From the NCBI RefSeq assembly GCF_011089895.1, contig NZ_JAANAT010000006.1, positions 124,001 to 188,000 of the forward strand: 64,000 nt of DNA, given 5' to 3'. Made by a program: the position numbers and the translations under genes. Within the stretch, counting starts at the first letter, position 1. Every line of letters begins with the position of its first letter. Below, one piece after another: positions 8,792 to 17,045 of this stretch. The DNA comes from Mucilaginibacter inviolabilis. GTDB taxonomy: Bacteria > Bacteroidota > Bacteroidia > Sphingobacteriales > Sphingobacteriaceae. Under the pieces are notes generated by a model that made no database searches, was not told the DNA's origin, and saw only the letters and a list, made by a program, of their open reading frames with translations.

Positions 8792-8830
8792 AAAAAGTGA
8801 GGTTTGAACAGATGCTCAGCCTCACTTTTT
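8792..8830 (-). terminator. Hairpin terminator between rpoA and rplQ
   Basis: Perfect 11-bp arms (AAAAAGTGAGG / CCTCACTTTTT) enclose a 17-nt loop, seven bases after the rpoA stop; the minus-strand continuation is T-rich. It should cut rplQ off from rpoA unless read-through occurs. No good promoter is visible in the 90 bases before rplQ. Confidence 0.75.
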
Positions 8831-8836
8831 AAATTC

Positions 8837-9829
8837 TTATTCTTCGTCTAACTTAAATTTAGACAAGTTCATACCAAAAGATAAACCTTTTGATTTAACC
8901 AGGTCCTGAATTTCAGTTAATGACTTTTTACCAAAGTTTCTGAATTTTAACATATCAGCAACATCGTATGATACTAAGTCGGCCAGGCTGCGGATGTCAG
9001 CAGCTTTCAAGCAGTTCAATGCGCGTACAGAAAGGTCAAGATCAACCAGTTCAGTTTTCAGGATCTTGCGCATGTGCAGGATCTCTTCGTCAACTTCTTT
9101 AGTTTCTTCTTTAGCTTGTGCTTCCAGCATCATGTTCTCATCGCTGAACAGCATAAAGTGCTGGATCAGGATTTTGGCTGCTTCTTTTAACGCGTCTTCC
9201 GGGTGAATTGATCCATCGGTAGCAATATCCAGAACTAATTTTTCATAGTCGGTTTTTTGCTCAACACGATAGTTTTCGATAGTATATTTTACGTTTTTAA
9301 TAGGCGTAAAGATGGAATCGATAGCTATAACACCAACGTTGGCATCCGGATTTTTATTTTCTTCGCTTGCTACGTAACCACGGCCTTTACCTACAGTAAG
9401 CTCAATTTCAAGCGTTACTGATGAGTCCATGTTACAGATAACCAGATCAGGATTTAAAACAGTAAAGTTATTAGAGAATTTAGTAACATCTCCGGCTTTA
9501 AAAGCGTCCTGGCCATTTATGATAACAAATATCTTTTCAGAATCACCAGACTCACCTGTTTTTTTGAAACGAACTTGTTTCAGGTTCAGAATGATCTCGG
9601 TTACGTCTTCAACAACACCTTTGATGGTTGAAAACTCATGCGTAACTCCCGAAAAACGAACAGAAGTGATGGCATAACCTTCGAGTGATGAAAGTAAGAT
9701 ACGACGCAGAGCATTACCAATGGTCACACCGAAGCCTGGTTCTAACGGACGAAACTCAAACGTACCATCGAAATCATTTGCTTTCTGCATGATAACCTTG
9801 TCTGGTTTTTGAAATGCTAAAATTGCCAT
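8837..9829 (-). CDS. rpoA: DNA-directed RNA polymerase alpha subunit
   Basis: A 330-residue alpha subunit. The N-terminal assembly domain includes FRPLEPGFGVTIGNALRRILLSSLEG, and the C-terminal domain (from about residue 255) has LDLSVRALNCLKAADIRSLADLV, LKFRNFGKKSLTEI and ends KFKLDEE. The C-terminal domain contacts UP elements and activators. It follows rpsD by 95 bases and ends just before a strong hairpin, so it is the last gene upstream of that terminator. Confidence 0.98.
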   Translation of the reverse strand: MAILAFQKPDKVIMQKANDFDGTFEFRPLEPGFGVTIGNALRRILLSSLEGYAITSVRFSGVTHEFSTIKGVVEDVTEIILNLKQVRFKKTGESGDSEKIFVIINGQDAFKAGDVTKFSNNFTVLNPDLVICNMDSSVTLEIELTVGKGRGYVASEENKNPDANVGVIAIDSIFTPIKNVKYTIENYRVEQKTDYEKLVLDIATDGSIHPEDALKEAAKILIQHFMLFSDENMMLEAQAKEETKEVDEEILHMRKILKTELVDLDLSVRALNCLKAADIRSLADLVSYDVADMLKFRNFGKKSLTEIQDLVKSKGLSFGMNLSKFKLDEE

Positions 9830-9924
9830 TTATATCCTTTATTTATTGTTTACTAATTGAATTGATTTAAACCACGAAAATGATTGACATAAAATGCCAA
9901 CCATCCCATGGATAATTATCGTTA

Positions 9925-10533
9925 TTATTTTGAGTACAACTCGACGATTAGGTTTTCTTTGATATTTTCAGGTATCTCGTCGCGGTTAGGATAGTTTAGG
10001 AATTTACCTGTTAAGGCGTTAGCATCCCATTCTAACCAGCTGTATTTATTGATTCTTCTTCCGGCTACTGATGTAGTGATGGCTTCTAATGATTTAGATT
10101 TTTCACGTACAGAGATCACATCACCTGCTTTTAAAGCGTATGAAGCGATGTTTACCACAGCACCATTAACATTAATGTGTTTGTGATTAACCAACTGACG
10201 GGCTGCAGAACGTGTAGGAGCAATACCTAAACGGTAAACAGCATTATCTAAACGTGCTTCTAAGAATTTCAACAGGTTTTCACCAGTGATACCCTCTTTA
10301 GCAGATGCGCGGTGAAACAAGTTTTCGAACTGACGCTCTAATACACCGTAAGTGTATTTTACTTTTTGTTTCTCCTGTAACTGAGTTGAATACTCAGATT
10401 GTTTTCCTCTTCTTTTTGAGGCACCGTGCATTCCCGGTGGATAGTTTTTACGTTCTAACGCTTTATCCGGACCGAAGATCGGCTCACGGAAACGACGTGC
10501 AATTTTGGATTTTGGTCCTGTATATCTAGCCAT
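9925..10533 (-). CDS. rpsD: 30S ribosomal protein S4
   Basis: A 202-residue S4 (MARYTGPKSKIARRFREPIF start). The S4 RNA-binding domain lies at about residues 93-155 (RLDNAVYRLGIAPTRSAARQLVNHKHINVNG). There is no cysteine cluster at the N-terminus, so it is the zinc-free form. S4 nucleates 30S assembly and in many bacteria represses its own alpha operon; no specific binding structure was identified here. Confidence 0.98.
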   Translation of the reverse strand: MARYTGPKSKIARRFREPIFGPDKALERKNYPPGMHGASKRRGKQSEYSTQLQEKQKVKYTYGVLERQFENLFHRASAKEGITGENLLKFLEARLDNAVYRLGIAPTRSAARQLVNHKHINVNGAVVNIASYALKAGDVISVREKSKSLEAITTSVAGRRINKYSWLEWDANALTGKFLNYPNRDEIPENIKENLIVELYSK

Positions 10534-10600
10534 TTTTGTGTGTTCTTAAAGTATCAAGCAACCTGCAGCTGCCGAATCTTAGCTTTAAAAAAATTGTTAA

Positions 10601-10990
10601 TTAAACTCTTCTTCTTTTTGAAGGACGGCAACCGTTGTGCGGTAGCGGTGTGATATCTTTGATGGTTGTAACCTCAATACCTGCAGTTTGCAAAGTACGG
10701 ATAGCCGACTCACGACCTGCACCCGGACCTTTTACAAACACTTCAACTTTACGTAAGCCCAGGTCATAAGCTACTTTACCGCAATCGGCAGCTGCTTGTG
10801 AAGCGGCATAAGGGGTGTTCTTTTTTGAACCTTTAAAACCCATTTTACCAGCTGATGACCATGATACAGCCTGACCGGTTTTGTTGGTAAGGGTGATGAT
10901 GATATTGTTAAAAGTAGCATTGATGTGTGCTTCGCCCACAGGCTCAACAATTACAACGCGCTTTTTGGTTACTTTTTTGCTCTTAGCCAT
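10601..10990 (-). CDS. rpsK: 30S ribosomal protein S11
   Basis: A 129-residue S11 with the conserved core INATFNNIIITLTNKTGQAVSWSSAG, FVKGPGAGRESAIRTLQ and the C-terminal ITPLPHNGCRPSKRRRV. It forms the 30S platform near the decoding site. The spacer to rpsM holds a tandem GAATTA-word array (about 11003-11032) and an intercistronic hairpin. Confidence 0.98.
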   Translation of the reverse strand: MAKSKKVTKKRVVIVEPVGEAHINATFNNIIITLTNKTGQAVSWSSAGKMGFKGSKKNTPYAASQAAADCGKVAYDLGLRKVEVFVKGPGAGRESAIRTLQTAGIEVTTIKDITPLPHNGCRPSKRRRV

Positions 10991-11002
10991 TTTTTTAATT
11001 TT

Positions 11003-11116
11003 TGAATTAATGAATTACTGAATTATCGAATAACCCGGACCCATTAATTATATTTTCAAATGAGGTAATCCTAATGAATTGTAAAGCGGTAATTACTTAG
11101 CGCTTCACAATCACTA
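11003..11116. repeat. GAATTA-word array and hairpin between rpsM and rpsK
   Basis: TGAATTA occurs three or four times in a row with variable bases (11003-11032). Farther left on the transcript, ATTGTAAAGCG and CGCTTCACAAT form an imperfect stem at about 11079-11116. It belongs with the other short-word spacers in this window. Confidence 0.5.
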
Positions 11117-11123
11117 TTCAATA

Positions 11124-11501
11124 TTATTTAGTAGCTTTTTTCTTGTTAGCAACTGTTTTACGTTTTCCTTTACGGGTACGTGAGTTATTTTTAGTACGCT
11201 GACCACGTAATGGTAAACCTTTACGGTGACGTGTACCACGGTAACAACCTATATCCATCAAACGTTTAATGTTAAGCTGCACTTCTGAACGTAATGCACC
11301 TTCCACTTTGATCTGATCGTTGATAATTCCACGAATTGAGGCTAATTGCTCATCGGTCCAGTCTTGTACTTTTGTATTAAAATCAATACCAGCCTCAGTC
11401 AAAATTCTTTGAGCTGTTGAGCGGCCTATACCGAAAATGTAAGTAAGTCCGATTTCTCCTCTTTTGTTTTTCGGTAAATCTATACCTGAAATCCTTGCCA
11501 T
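11124..11501 (-). CDS. rpsM: 30S ribosomal protein S13
   Basis: A 125-residue S13 with MARISGIDLPKNKRGEIGLT at the start, the helix-two-turn-helix IFGIGRSTAQRIL, GCYRGTRHRKGLPLRGQRTK and a basic C-terminal tail that reaches the P-site. Length is normal. It follows rpmJ in the usual alpha-operon order. Confidence 0.98.
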   Translation of the reverse strand: MARISGIDLPKNKRGEIGLTYIFGIGRSTAQRILTEAGIDFNTKVQDWTDEQLASIRGIINDQIKVEGALRSEVQLNIKRLMDIGCYRGTRHRKGLPLRGQRTKNNSRTRKGKRKTVANKKKATK

Positions 11502-11574
11502 ATTTATTGTTTGTTTTTTAAATGATAACCGAACGGCGGGCCACCGTTGTACGAATTATCACAGTTTTTTTTAA

Positions 11575-11691
11575 TTATCCCTGACGCTGTTTGTATTTAG
11601 GATTCTTTTTGTTAATAACATAAAGTTTCCCGTTACGGCGAATGATCTTGCAATCAGCGCTGCGTTTTTTTATGGATGCTCTAACTTTCAT
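11575..11691 (-). CDS. rpmJ: 50S ribosomal protein L36, zinc-ligand-depleted form
   Basis: A 38-residue gene found by translating the minus strand between infA and rpsM: it begins MKVRASIKKRSADCKIIRR and ends NKKNPKYKQRQG. The classical zinc ribbon needs C11, C14, C27 and H33. Here positions 11, 27 and 33 are S, N and Y, and only C14 remains, so it should not bind zinc. It lies between the infA and rpsM genes in the standard order. Confidence 0.95.
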   Translation of the reverse strand: MKVRASIKKRSADCKIIRRNGKLYVINKKNPKYKQRQG

Positions 11692-11699
11692 CTCTTTGT

Positions 11700-11918
11700 T
11701 TATTTATATCTATAAGTTATTCTACCCTTTGTTAAATCATACGGACTCATTTCCAATTTCACCCTGTCGCCAGGTAGAATCTTGATGTAGTGCATACGCA
11801 TTTTGCCGGAAATGTGTGCAATAATCTCATGACCATTTTCCAGTTCAACCCTAAACATTGCATTTGACAATGCTTCCCTAATTGTACCGTCTTGCTCAAT
11901 CGAAGATTGTTTAGCCAT
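11700..11918 (-). CDS. infA: Translation initiation factor IF-1
   Basis: A 72-residue OB-fold protein with MAKQSSIEQDGTIREALSN, FRVELENGHEIIAHISGKMR and the end DLTKGRITYRYK. It binds the 30S A site during initiation. The gene is 8 bases upstream of rpmJ and downstream of map, the usual place at the spc-alpha junction. Confidence 0.98.
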   Translation of the reverse strand: MAKQSSIEQDGTIREALSNAMFRVELENGHEIIAHISGKMRMHYIKILPGDRVKLEMSPYDLTKGRITYRYK

Positions 11919-11982
11919 ATTTTGTTGATTATTACTTAATTATCCGCCCTAAAACCGGGATGCAAAATTAATAAAAAATTAT

Positions 11983-12774
11983 TTAATTATTATGCTTTTC
12001 TTTCAAAACATTTTCAACATACTCAAACGTTGATAAAATGTCTGGTTTACCTTTACCAATAGCTACTGTATGCTCATAATGGGCCGATGGCTTTTTATCG
12101 ACAGTTGAAACTGTCCATCCATCATCCCAAAACTTAACACCGGCACGGCCCGCGTTGATCATGGGCTCGATAGCAATCACCATTCCTTCTTCCAGTTTGA
12201 TGCCTGCACCGCGCTTGCCATAGTTAGGAACCTCGGGTTTTTCGTGCAGCTTAACGCCCACACCATGCCCTACCAGTTCTTTTACTACGCCAAAGCCATT
12301 CTTCTCGGCATGTTCTTGTATGGCATAGCCGATATCGCCTATGCGCATACCAACTACGGCTTTTGCAACTCCTAAGTCAAGACACTCTTTGGTTACCCGC
12401 ATGAGTTTCTTAACCGTATCGCTTACCTCGCCGATAGCAAAGGTATAAGCCGAATCGCCTACAAAGCCGTTTAAGGTAGCTCCGCAGTCAACAGATACCA
12501 GATCTCCTTCCTGCAGGGTATAGCTTCCGGGGAAACCGTGTACTACCTGGTCATTCAGCGATATGCAAAGTGAATATGGAAAGCCGCCGTAGTTTAAAAA
12601 AGTAGGAATTCCGCCGTTGTCGCGTATAAAGGTTTCAGCAAGTCTGTCGAGTTCAATAGTCGTAACACCAGGTCCAATCACTTTGGCCACCTCCGCGTGT
12701 GTGCGGGATACCAGTAAGGCGCTTTCTCTGATGAGTTCTATTTCTTCGGCAGACTTGTAAAGAATTTTTGACAT
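11983..12774 (-). CDS. map: Type I methionine aminopeptidase
   Basis: A 263-residue enzyme that removes the initiator methionine. Metal ligands are recognisable: D in VSVDCGATLNGF and in GDSAYTF, H in LVGHGVGVKLHE, E in AIEPMINAG, and the last E in HYEHTVAIG. There is no N-terminal SH3 or zinc domain, so it is class Ia. It lies 8 bases after secY. Confidence 0.97.
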   Translation of the reverse strand: MSKILYKSAEEIELIRESALLVSRTHAEVAKVIGPGVTTIELDRLAETFIRDNGGIPTFLNYGGFPYSLCISLNDQVVHGFPGSYTLQEGDLVSVDCGATLNGFVGDSAYTFAIGEVSDTVKKLMRVTKECLDLGVAKAVVGMRIGDIGYAIQEHAEKNGFGVVKELVGHGVGVKLHEKPEVPNYGKRGAGIKLEEGMVIAIEPMINAGRAGVKFWDDGWTVSTVDKKPSAHYEHTVAIGKGKPDILSTFEYVENVLKEKHNN

Positions 12775-12782
12775 GCTTAAAA

Positions 12783-14123
12783 TTAGATAGCTGTCGGAGT
12801 TGTTCCGGCAGCAGCAGGCATTGCTGTACGACCTTTAATTCTTCCGGTTTTCATCAAACCATCATAATGACGCATCAACAGGTGACTTTCTATTTGTTGC
12901 AGGGTATCTAAAACTACACCTACCAGGATGATCAGTGAAGTACCACCAAAGAATCTTGCGAAGATCGGAGATACGCCAACCAAGCTGGCAATGGCCGGGA
13001 TAATGGCTATAATAGCCAGGAAAATTGATCCCGGTAAAGTTATTTTTGATATTACACCGTCAATAAAATCAGCAGTTGATTTGCCTGGTTTAATGCCTGG
13101 TATAAAGCCACCGTTCTTTTTCATATCATCAGCCATCTGGTTAGGATTAACGGTAATGGCTGTATAGAAATAAGTGAACAGGATAATCAGGATACCAAAC
13201 AACAGGTTATGCTGCCATGAGTTATAGTTTGACAATGCGATCAGGATACCGTTTGATGCAGCATTCGGGAAAAACTGTTGTACAGTTTGCGGAATGAACA
13301 TCAGGGCCTGGGCAAATATGATAGGCATTACACCGGCAGCATTAACCTTTAAAGGTATATACTGACGCACGCCACCATATTGTTTGTTACCTACTATACG
13401 CTTAGCATATTGTACCGCAATTTTGCGTGTACCTTGTACTATCAGTATAGTAAACATTACCACACCTATCAGTGCAACAATTTCAACAATGAAAGTTACC
13501 AAGCCGCCTGTACCACTGGTACGGGAGCTAAACTCTGTTATAAACGCGCCTGGCAATTGGGCAATGATACCCACCATGATAATTAACGAGATACCGTTAC
13601 CTATACCTTTATCGGTAATTTTTTCACCCAGCCACATTACAAATAATGTACCTGCGGTTAAAACCACTGTAGTTAATAAGGTAAACAACGGATCGCCGAT
13701 TAAACGTGCATCAGGACCAATTTGTGAACGTACATAACCGATAGCCTGCAAAGCAGTAATACCGATGGTTAGGTAGCGTGTCCACTGGTTAAGCTTGTTA
13801 CGCCCGCTTTCACCTTCTTTTTGCAATTTGGTAAAATAAGGCACAGCAATACCCAGCAGTTGCACCACAATTGAAGCCGAAATGTAAGGCATTACACCCA
13901 AGGCGAAAATAGAGGCACGTGAAAACGAACCTCCTGCAAACATATTCAACAATCCTACTAATCCTTCTGCTTTTTGGTTTGCGAATGACGCACCGTTTAC
14001 GCCAGGCAACACTACGAATGAGCCTACGCGATATATTAAAAGAAATAAGAGTGTGTTTATAATACGCACTCTCAAATCTTCGATTTTCCAGATATTGGAT
14101 AATGTGGTGAAAAATTTCTTCAT
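12783..14123 (-). CDS. secY: Preprotein translocase subunit SecY
   Basis: A 446-residue inner-membrane protein with ten hydrophobic segments. Typical segments include LPGVNGASFANQ (periplasmic loop after TM1), ALGVMPYISASIVVQLL (plug and TM2b region), and a cytoplasmic C5-loop arginine in LRIKG-like context. It forms the translocation channel with SecE and SecG, which are not encoded here. The start overlaps nothing; it is 6 bases after rplO. Confidence 0.98.
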   Translation of the reverse strand: MKKFFTTLSNIWKIEDLRVRIINTLLFLLIYRVGSFVVLPGVNGASFANQKAEGLVGLLNMFAGGSFSRASIFALGVMPYISASIVVQLLGIAVPYFTKLQKEGESGRNKLNQWTRYLTIGITALQAIGYVRSQIGPDARLIGDPLFTLLTTVVLTAGTLFVMWLGEKITDKGIGNGISLIIMVGIIAQLPGAFITEFSSRTSGTGGLVTFIVEIVALIGVVMFTILIVQGTRKIAVQYAKRIVGNKQYGGVRQYIPLKVNAAGVMPIIFAQALMFIPQTVQQFFPNAASNGILIALSNYNSWQHNLLFGILIILFTYFYTAITVNPNQMADDMKKNGGFIPGIKPGKSTADFIDGVISKITLPGSIFLAIIAIIPAIASLVGVSPIFARFFGGTSLIILVGVVLDTLQQIESHLLMRHYDGLMKTGRIKGRTAMPAAAGTTPTAI

Positions 14124-14129
14124 TGAAAC

Positions 14130-14576
14130 TTACAACTTAACTATGGTACCACCAACTGCTTCAATAGCTTTTTGAGCTGTAGCAGTAAATGCATGTGCTT
14201 TAACTTCCAATTTGGCTTTCAGTTCGCCACGGCCCAGGATTTTAACCAGGTCGTTACGTGAAACCAAACCATGTTCTTTCAGGGTATCGAAATCAACTGA
14301 TGCCAGAGAGAATTTCTCTACTAAGCCTTGCAGTACATCCAAATTAACACCTGTGTATTCCACACGGTTAGGGTTTTTGAAACCAACCTTTGGTACACGA
14401 CGTTGTAAAGGCATTTGACCGCCTTCAAAACCTACCTTAGTGCTGGTACCTGAACGTGAACCGGCGCCTTTGTGGCCACGGGTTGACGTGCCGCCACGGC
14501 CAGAACCTGTACCACGGCCAATTCTTTTTCTATTTTTAGTAGAACCTTCTGCAGGTTTTAGATTACTTAAATTCAT
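14130..14576 (-). CDS. rplO: 50S ribosomal protein L15
   Basis: A 148-residue L15 with MNLSNLKPAEGSTKNRKRIG, the Gly/Arg-rich loop GRGTGSGRGGTSTRGHKGAG, and EGGQMPLQRRVPKVGF. It binds 23S rRNA late in assembly. Position between rpmD and secY is canonical. Confidence 0.98.
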   Translation of the reverse strand: MNLSNLKPAEGSTKNRKRIGRGTGSGRGGTSTRGHKGAGSRSGTSTKVGFEGGQMPLQRRVPKVGFKNPNRVEYTGVNLDVLQGLVEKFSLASVDFDTLKEHGLVSRNDLVKILGRGELKAKLEVKAHAFTATAQKAIEAVGGTIVKL

Positions 14577-14580
14577 GATA

Positions 14581-14760
14581 TTAAATGTTTTCTACCGCTA
14601 CCAGGTGATTAACTTTTCTAACCATACCAATGATAGCAGGTGTAGCCTCAACTTCCACACTGTGGTTAATTTTACGTAAGCCTAAAGCTTCGATTGTCTT
14701 TTTTTGGCGTTCACTTCTGTCGATCACGCTCTTAATCTGAGTTATTTTGATTTTGGCCAT
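14581..14760 (-). CDS. rpmD: 50S ribosomal protein L30
   Basis: A 59-residue product read directly from the minus strand: MAKIKITQIKSVIDRSERQK, KTIEALGLRKINHSVEVEAT and MVRKVNHLVAVENI. This is the usual L30 length and pattern. The start ATG is at 14760, six bases after the rpsE stop, and its stop lies four bases before the rplO start. Confidence 0.97.
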   Translation of the reverse strand: MAKIKITQIKSVIDRSERQKKTIEALGLRKINHSVEVEATPAIIGMVRKVNHLVAVENI

Positions 14761-14766
14761 GACTGA

Positions 14767-15285
14767 TTATCCGTTAAATACTTTACCTAAACTAACGCCA
14801 CGTTGCTGAGCTACAGTATGTGCATCGCGCAATTGTGCTAATGCCGATACAGTTGCTTTTACCACGTTGTGCGGATTTGATGAACCTTTTGATTTTGCCA
14901 ATACGTTGTGGATACCTGCCGACTCTAATACGGCACGCATTGCACCACCCGCAATAACACCGGTACCATTTGCTGCTGGTTTAATGAAAACAAAACCGCC
15001 AGAAAATTTACCAATTTGCTCATGAGGTATAGTTCCGTTTAAGATAGGAACTTTTACCAGGTTCTTTTTAGCATCATCAATGCCTTTTGCAATGGCTTCG
15101 GTAACCTCTTTGGCTTTACCTAAGCCGTAACCTACAACACCGTTCTCGTCACCTACTACCACAATGGCAGAGAAACTGAATGTACGGCCACCTTTGGTTA
15201 CTTTGGCAACGCGTTGTATGCTTACCAAGCGGTCTTTTAATTCGATCTCGCTTGTTTTTACTCTTTTTATGTTGATTGTTGACAT
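14767..15285 (-). CDS. rpsE: 30S ribosomal protein S5
   Basis: A 172-residue S5. The N-terminal dsRNA-binding fold has LKDRLVSIQRVAKVTKGGRTFSF and GYGLGKAKEVTEAI; the C-terminal domain has AGGAMRAVLESAGIHNVLAKS. S5 contributes to mRNA helicase activity and fidelity. Normal length and position. Confidence 0.98.
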   Translation of the reverse strand: MSTINIKRVKTSEIELKDRLVSIQRVAKVTKGGRTFSFSAIVVVGDENGVVGYGLGKAKEVTEAIAKGIDDAKKNLVKVPILNGTIPHEQIGKFSGGFVFIKPAANGTGVIAGGAMRAVLESAGIHNVLAKSKGSSNPHNVVKATVSALAQLRDAHTVAQQRGVSLGKVFNG

Positions 15286-15297
15286 TTCTCTTTTCGA

Positions 15298-15648
15298 TTA
15301 AAAGTTTAAACCACCTTCACGTGCACCTTCGGCCAGTGATTTAACACGACCATGGTACAAATAACCGTTCCTGTCGAAAACCACATCTTTGATACCTGCT
15401 GCAATAGCTTTTTGAGCTACCAGTTTGCCTACGGCTACTGATTGATCAGATTTAGTACCATTTGCTGCAAAATCTTTTGATAAAGATGAAGCCGATACGA
15501 TAGTTTTACCGGTTAAATCGTCAATGATCTGCGCGTAAATTCCTTTATTACTTCTGTAAACTGACAGGCGAGGACGCTCTGTTGATCCTGAAAGGCGTTT
15601 TCTGATGCCTTTTTTAATCCTGTCTCTTCTTGATAATTTAGCTCCCAT
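15298..15648 (-). CDS. rplR: 50S ribosomal protein L18
   Basis: A 116-residue L18 with RLSGSTERPRLSVYRSNKGI, YAQIIDDLTGKTIVSASS and the C-terminal FDRNGYLYHGRVKSLAEGAR. It binds 5S rRNA. It lies 5 bases after rplF. Confidence 0.98.
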   Translation of the reverse strand: MGAKLSRRDRIKKGIRKRLSGSTERPRLSVYRSNKGIYAQIIDDLTGKTIVSASSLSKDFAANGTKSDQSVAVGKLVAQKAIAAGIKDVVFDRNGYLYHGRVKSLAEGAREGGLNF

Positions 15649-15653
15649 GACGA

Positions 15654-16211
15654 TTATTTTTTAGATGCTGATTTACCTGCTTTTCTTCTCAATACTTCGC
15701 CAACAAACTTGATACCTTTACCTTTGTATGGCTCTGGTGCACGTAACGAACGTATTTTCGCAGCTACCTGACCGATCAGTTGTTTGTCGATAGATTCCAG
15801 GATGATGGTAGGGTTTTTACCCTTATCAGCAGTGGTTGTAACTTTAATTTCTTTTGGTAATTCAAATACATAGTGGTGAGAGTAACCCAGCACTAAATCT
15901 AAAGTATTACCTGTATTGGTAGCACGGTAACCTACACCTACTAATTCCTGCTCCACTTTGTAACCAGTGGTTACACCTACTACCATGTTATTTAAAAGCG
16001 CACGGTATAAACCATGTAATGCTTTATGACGTTTTTGATCAGACGGGCGTTGAACTAACAACTGGCCATCTTCCTGTGCAATGGTGATATCGCTATCAAC
16101 CGCTTGCTGCAACTCACCTTTAGGGCCTTTTACGGTAACAACATTATCTGCTGATACGGTAACGGCAACTCCCTGTGGTAGTGCTATCGGTGCTTTTCCT
16201 ACTCTTGACAT
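15654..16211 (-). CDS. rplF: 50S ribosomal protein L6
   Basis: A 185-residue L6 with two related RNA-binding domains: MSRVGKAPIALPQGVAVTVS at the start, GVTTGYKVEQELVGVGYRA at the junction, and APEPYKGKGIKFVGEVLRRK near the end, close to the sarcin-ricin loop contact. Normal length. Confidence 0.98.
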   Translation of the reverse strand: MSRVGKAPIALPQGVAVTVSADNVVTVKGPKGELQQAVDSDITIAQEDGQLLVQRPSDQKRHKALHGLYRALLNNMVVGVTTGYKVEQELVGVGYRATNTGNTLDLVLGYSHHYVFELPKEIKVTTTADKGKNPTIILESIDKQLIGQVAAKIRSLRAPEPYKGKGIKFVGEVLRRKAGKSASKK

Positions 16212-16227
16212 TGCTTAATTTCTCCTA

Positions 16228-16626
16228 TTAATAAACGTAGCATAATACTTCGCCACCTACATTTTGCTGACGGGCTTCTTTATCGGTCATTACACCTTTT
16301 GAAGTTGACAGGATGGCGATACCTAAACCATTTAATACTCTTGGCATGTTTGATGTGCCTGCGTATTTCCTCAAACCTGGTTTACTGATGCGCTGAATGC
16401 TACGGATAGCAGAAATTTTAGTTATCGGGTGGTATTTTAAAGCAACTTTAATGCTGCCTTGCGGACCAACTTCTTCAAACTTGTAATTGGCAATGTAACC
16501 TTTGTCGAAAAGCACTTTCGTGATTTCCTTTTTCAGATTTGATGCAGGAATTTCAACAACCCTATGGTTGGCTTTAATAGCATTCCTTACTCTTGTAAGA
16601 TAATCTGCGATTGGATCTGTATTCAT
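16228..16626 (-). CDS. rpsH: 30S ribosomal protein S8
   Basis: A 132-residue S8 with DPIADYLTRVRNAIKANHR, and the signature STSKGVMTDKEARQQNVGGE near the C-terminus. S8 binds helix 21 of 16S rRNA and in E. coli represses the spc operon; no mimic structure was identified here. The 149-bp gap to rpsN is unusually large for this operon and is filled by a short-word inverted repeat. Confidence 0.98.
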   Translation of the reverse strand: MNTDPIADYLTRVRNAIKANHRVVEIPASNLKKEITKVLFDKGYIANYKFEEVGPQGSIKVALKYHPITKISAIRSIQRISKPGLRKYAGTSNMPRVLNGLGIAILSTSKGVMTDKEARQQNVGGEVLCYVY

Positions 16627-16698
16627 TTTATTGTGTTATGACGGTGGTTTCCTTCCGGTAACATCCCGGGCGACCTTCCATCGGTTAAATTCTCTTTT

Positions 16699-16775
16699 TA
16701 ATTCAAAAGTAAAAATTCAAAATTCAAAAACGCCTATAAGGCACTTTTGAATTTTGACTTTTGAATTTTAACTTT
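16699..16775. repeat. AAAATTCAAAA-word inverted repeat between rpsN and rpsH
   Basis: TTCAAAA words (with AAAAGT and AAAATT spacers) are repeated on the left; the right side carries the inverse TTTTGAATTTT words, with a 15-nt centre. The element runs up to the rpsN stop codon. Confidence 0.7.
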
Positions 16776-17045
16776 TTACCAGCTTGCTTTCTTTACTCCC
16801 GGTATTTTGCCAGCTAATGCCATATCACGGAATGTTACACGTGAAATGCCAAACTGACGCATATAACCACGAGGGCGGCCGGTTAATTTACAACGGTTGT
16901 GTAATTTTACCGGTGACGAAGCTTTAGGCAATTTATCTAAGGCTGCATAATCGCCGGCCTCTTTAAGGGCTGCTCTTTTCTCTGCGTATTTAGCAACCAA
17001 TTTAGCGCGTTTTAATTCACGTGCTTTTACACCTTCTTTAGCCAT
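16776..17045 (-). CDS. rpsN: 30S ribosomal protein S14 (zinc-free form)
   Basis: An 89-residue S14 starting MAKEGVKARELKRAKLV; an earlier in-frame ATG at 17075 would add ten atypical residues inside rplE and is rejected. The core LHNRCKLTGRPRGYMRQFGI is the long, zinc-free type with a single cysteine. It overlaps the end of rplE by 8 bases. Confidence 0.97.
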   Translation of the reverse strand: MAKEGVKARELKRAKLVAKYAEKRAALKEAGDYAALDKLPKASSPVKLHNRCKLTGRPRGYMRQFGISRVTFRDMALAGKIPGVKKASW

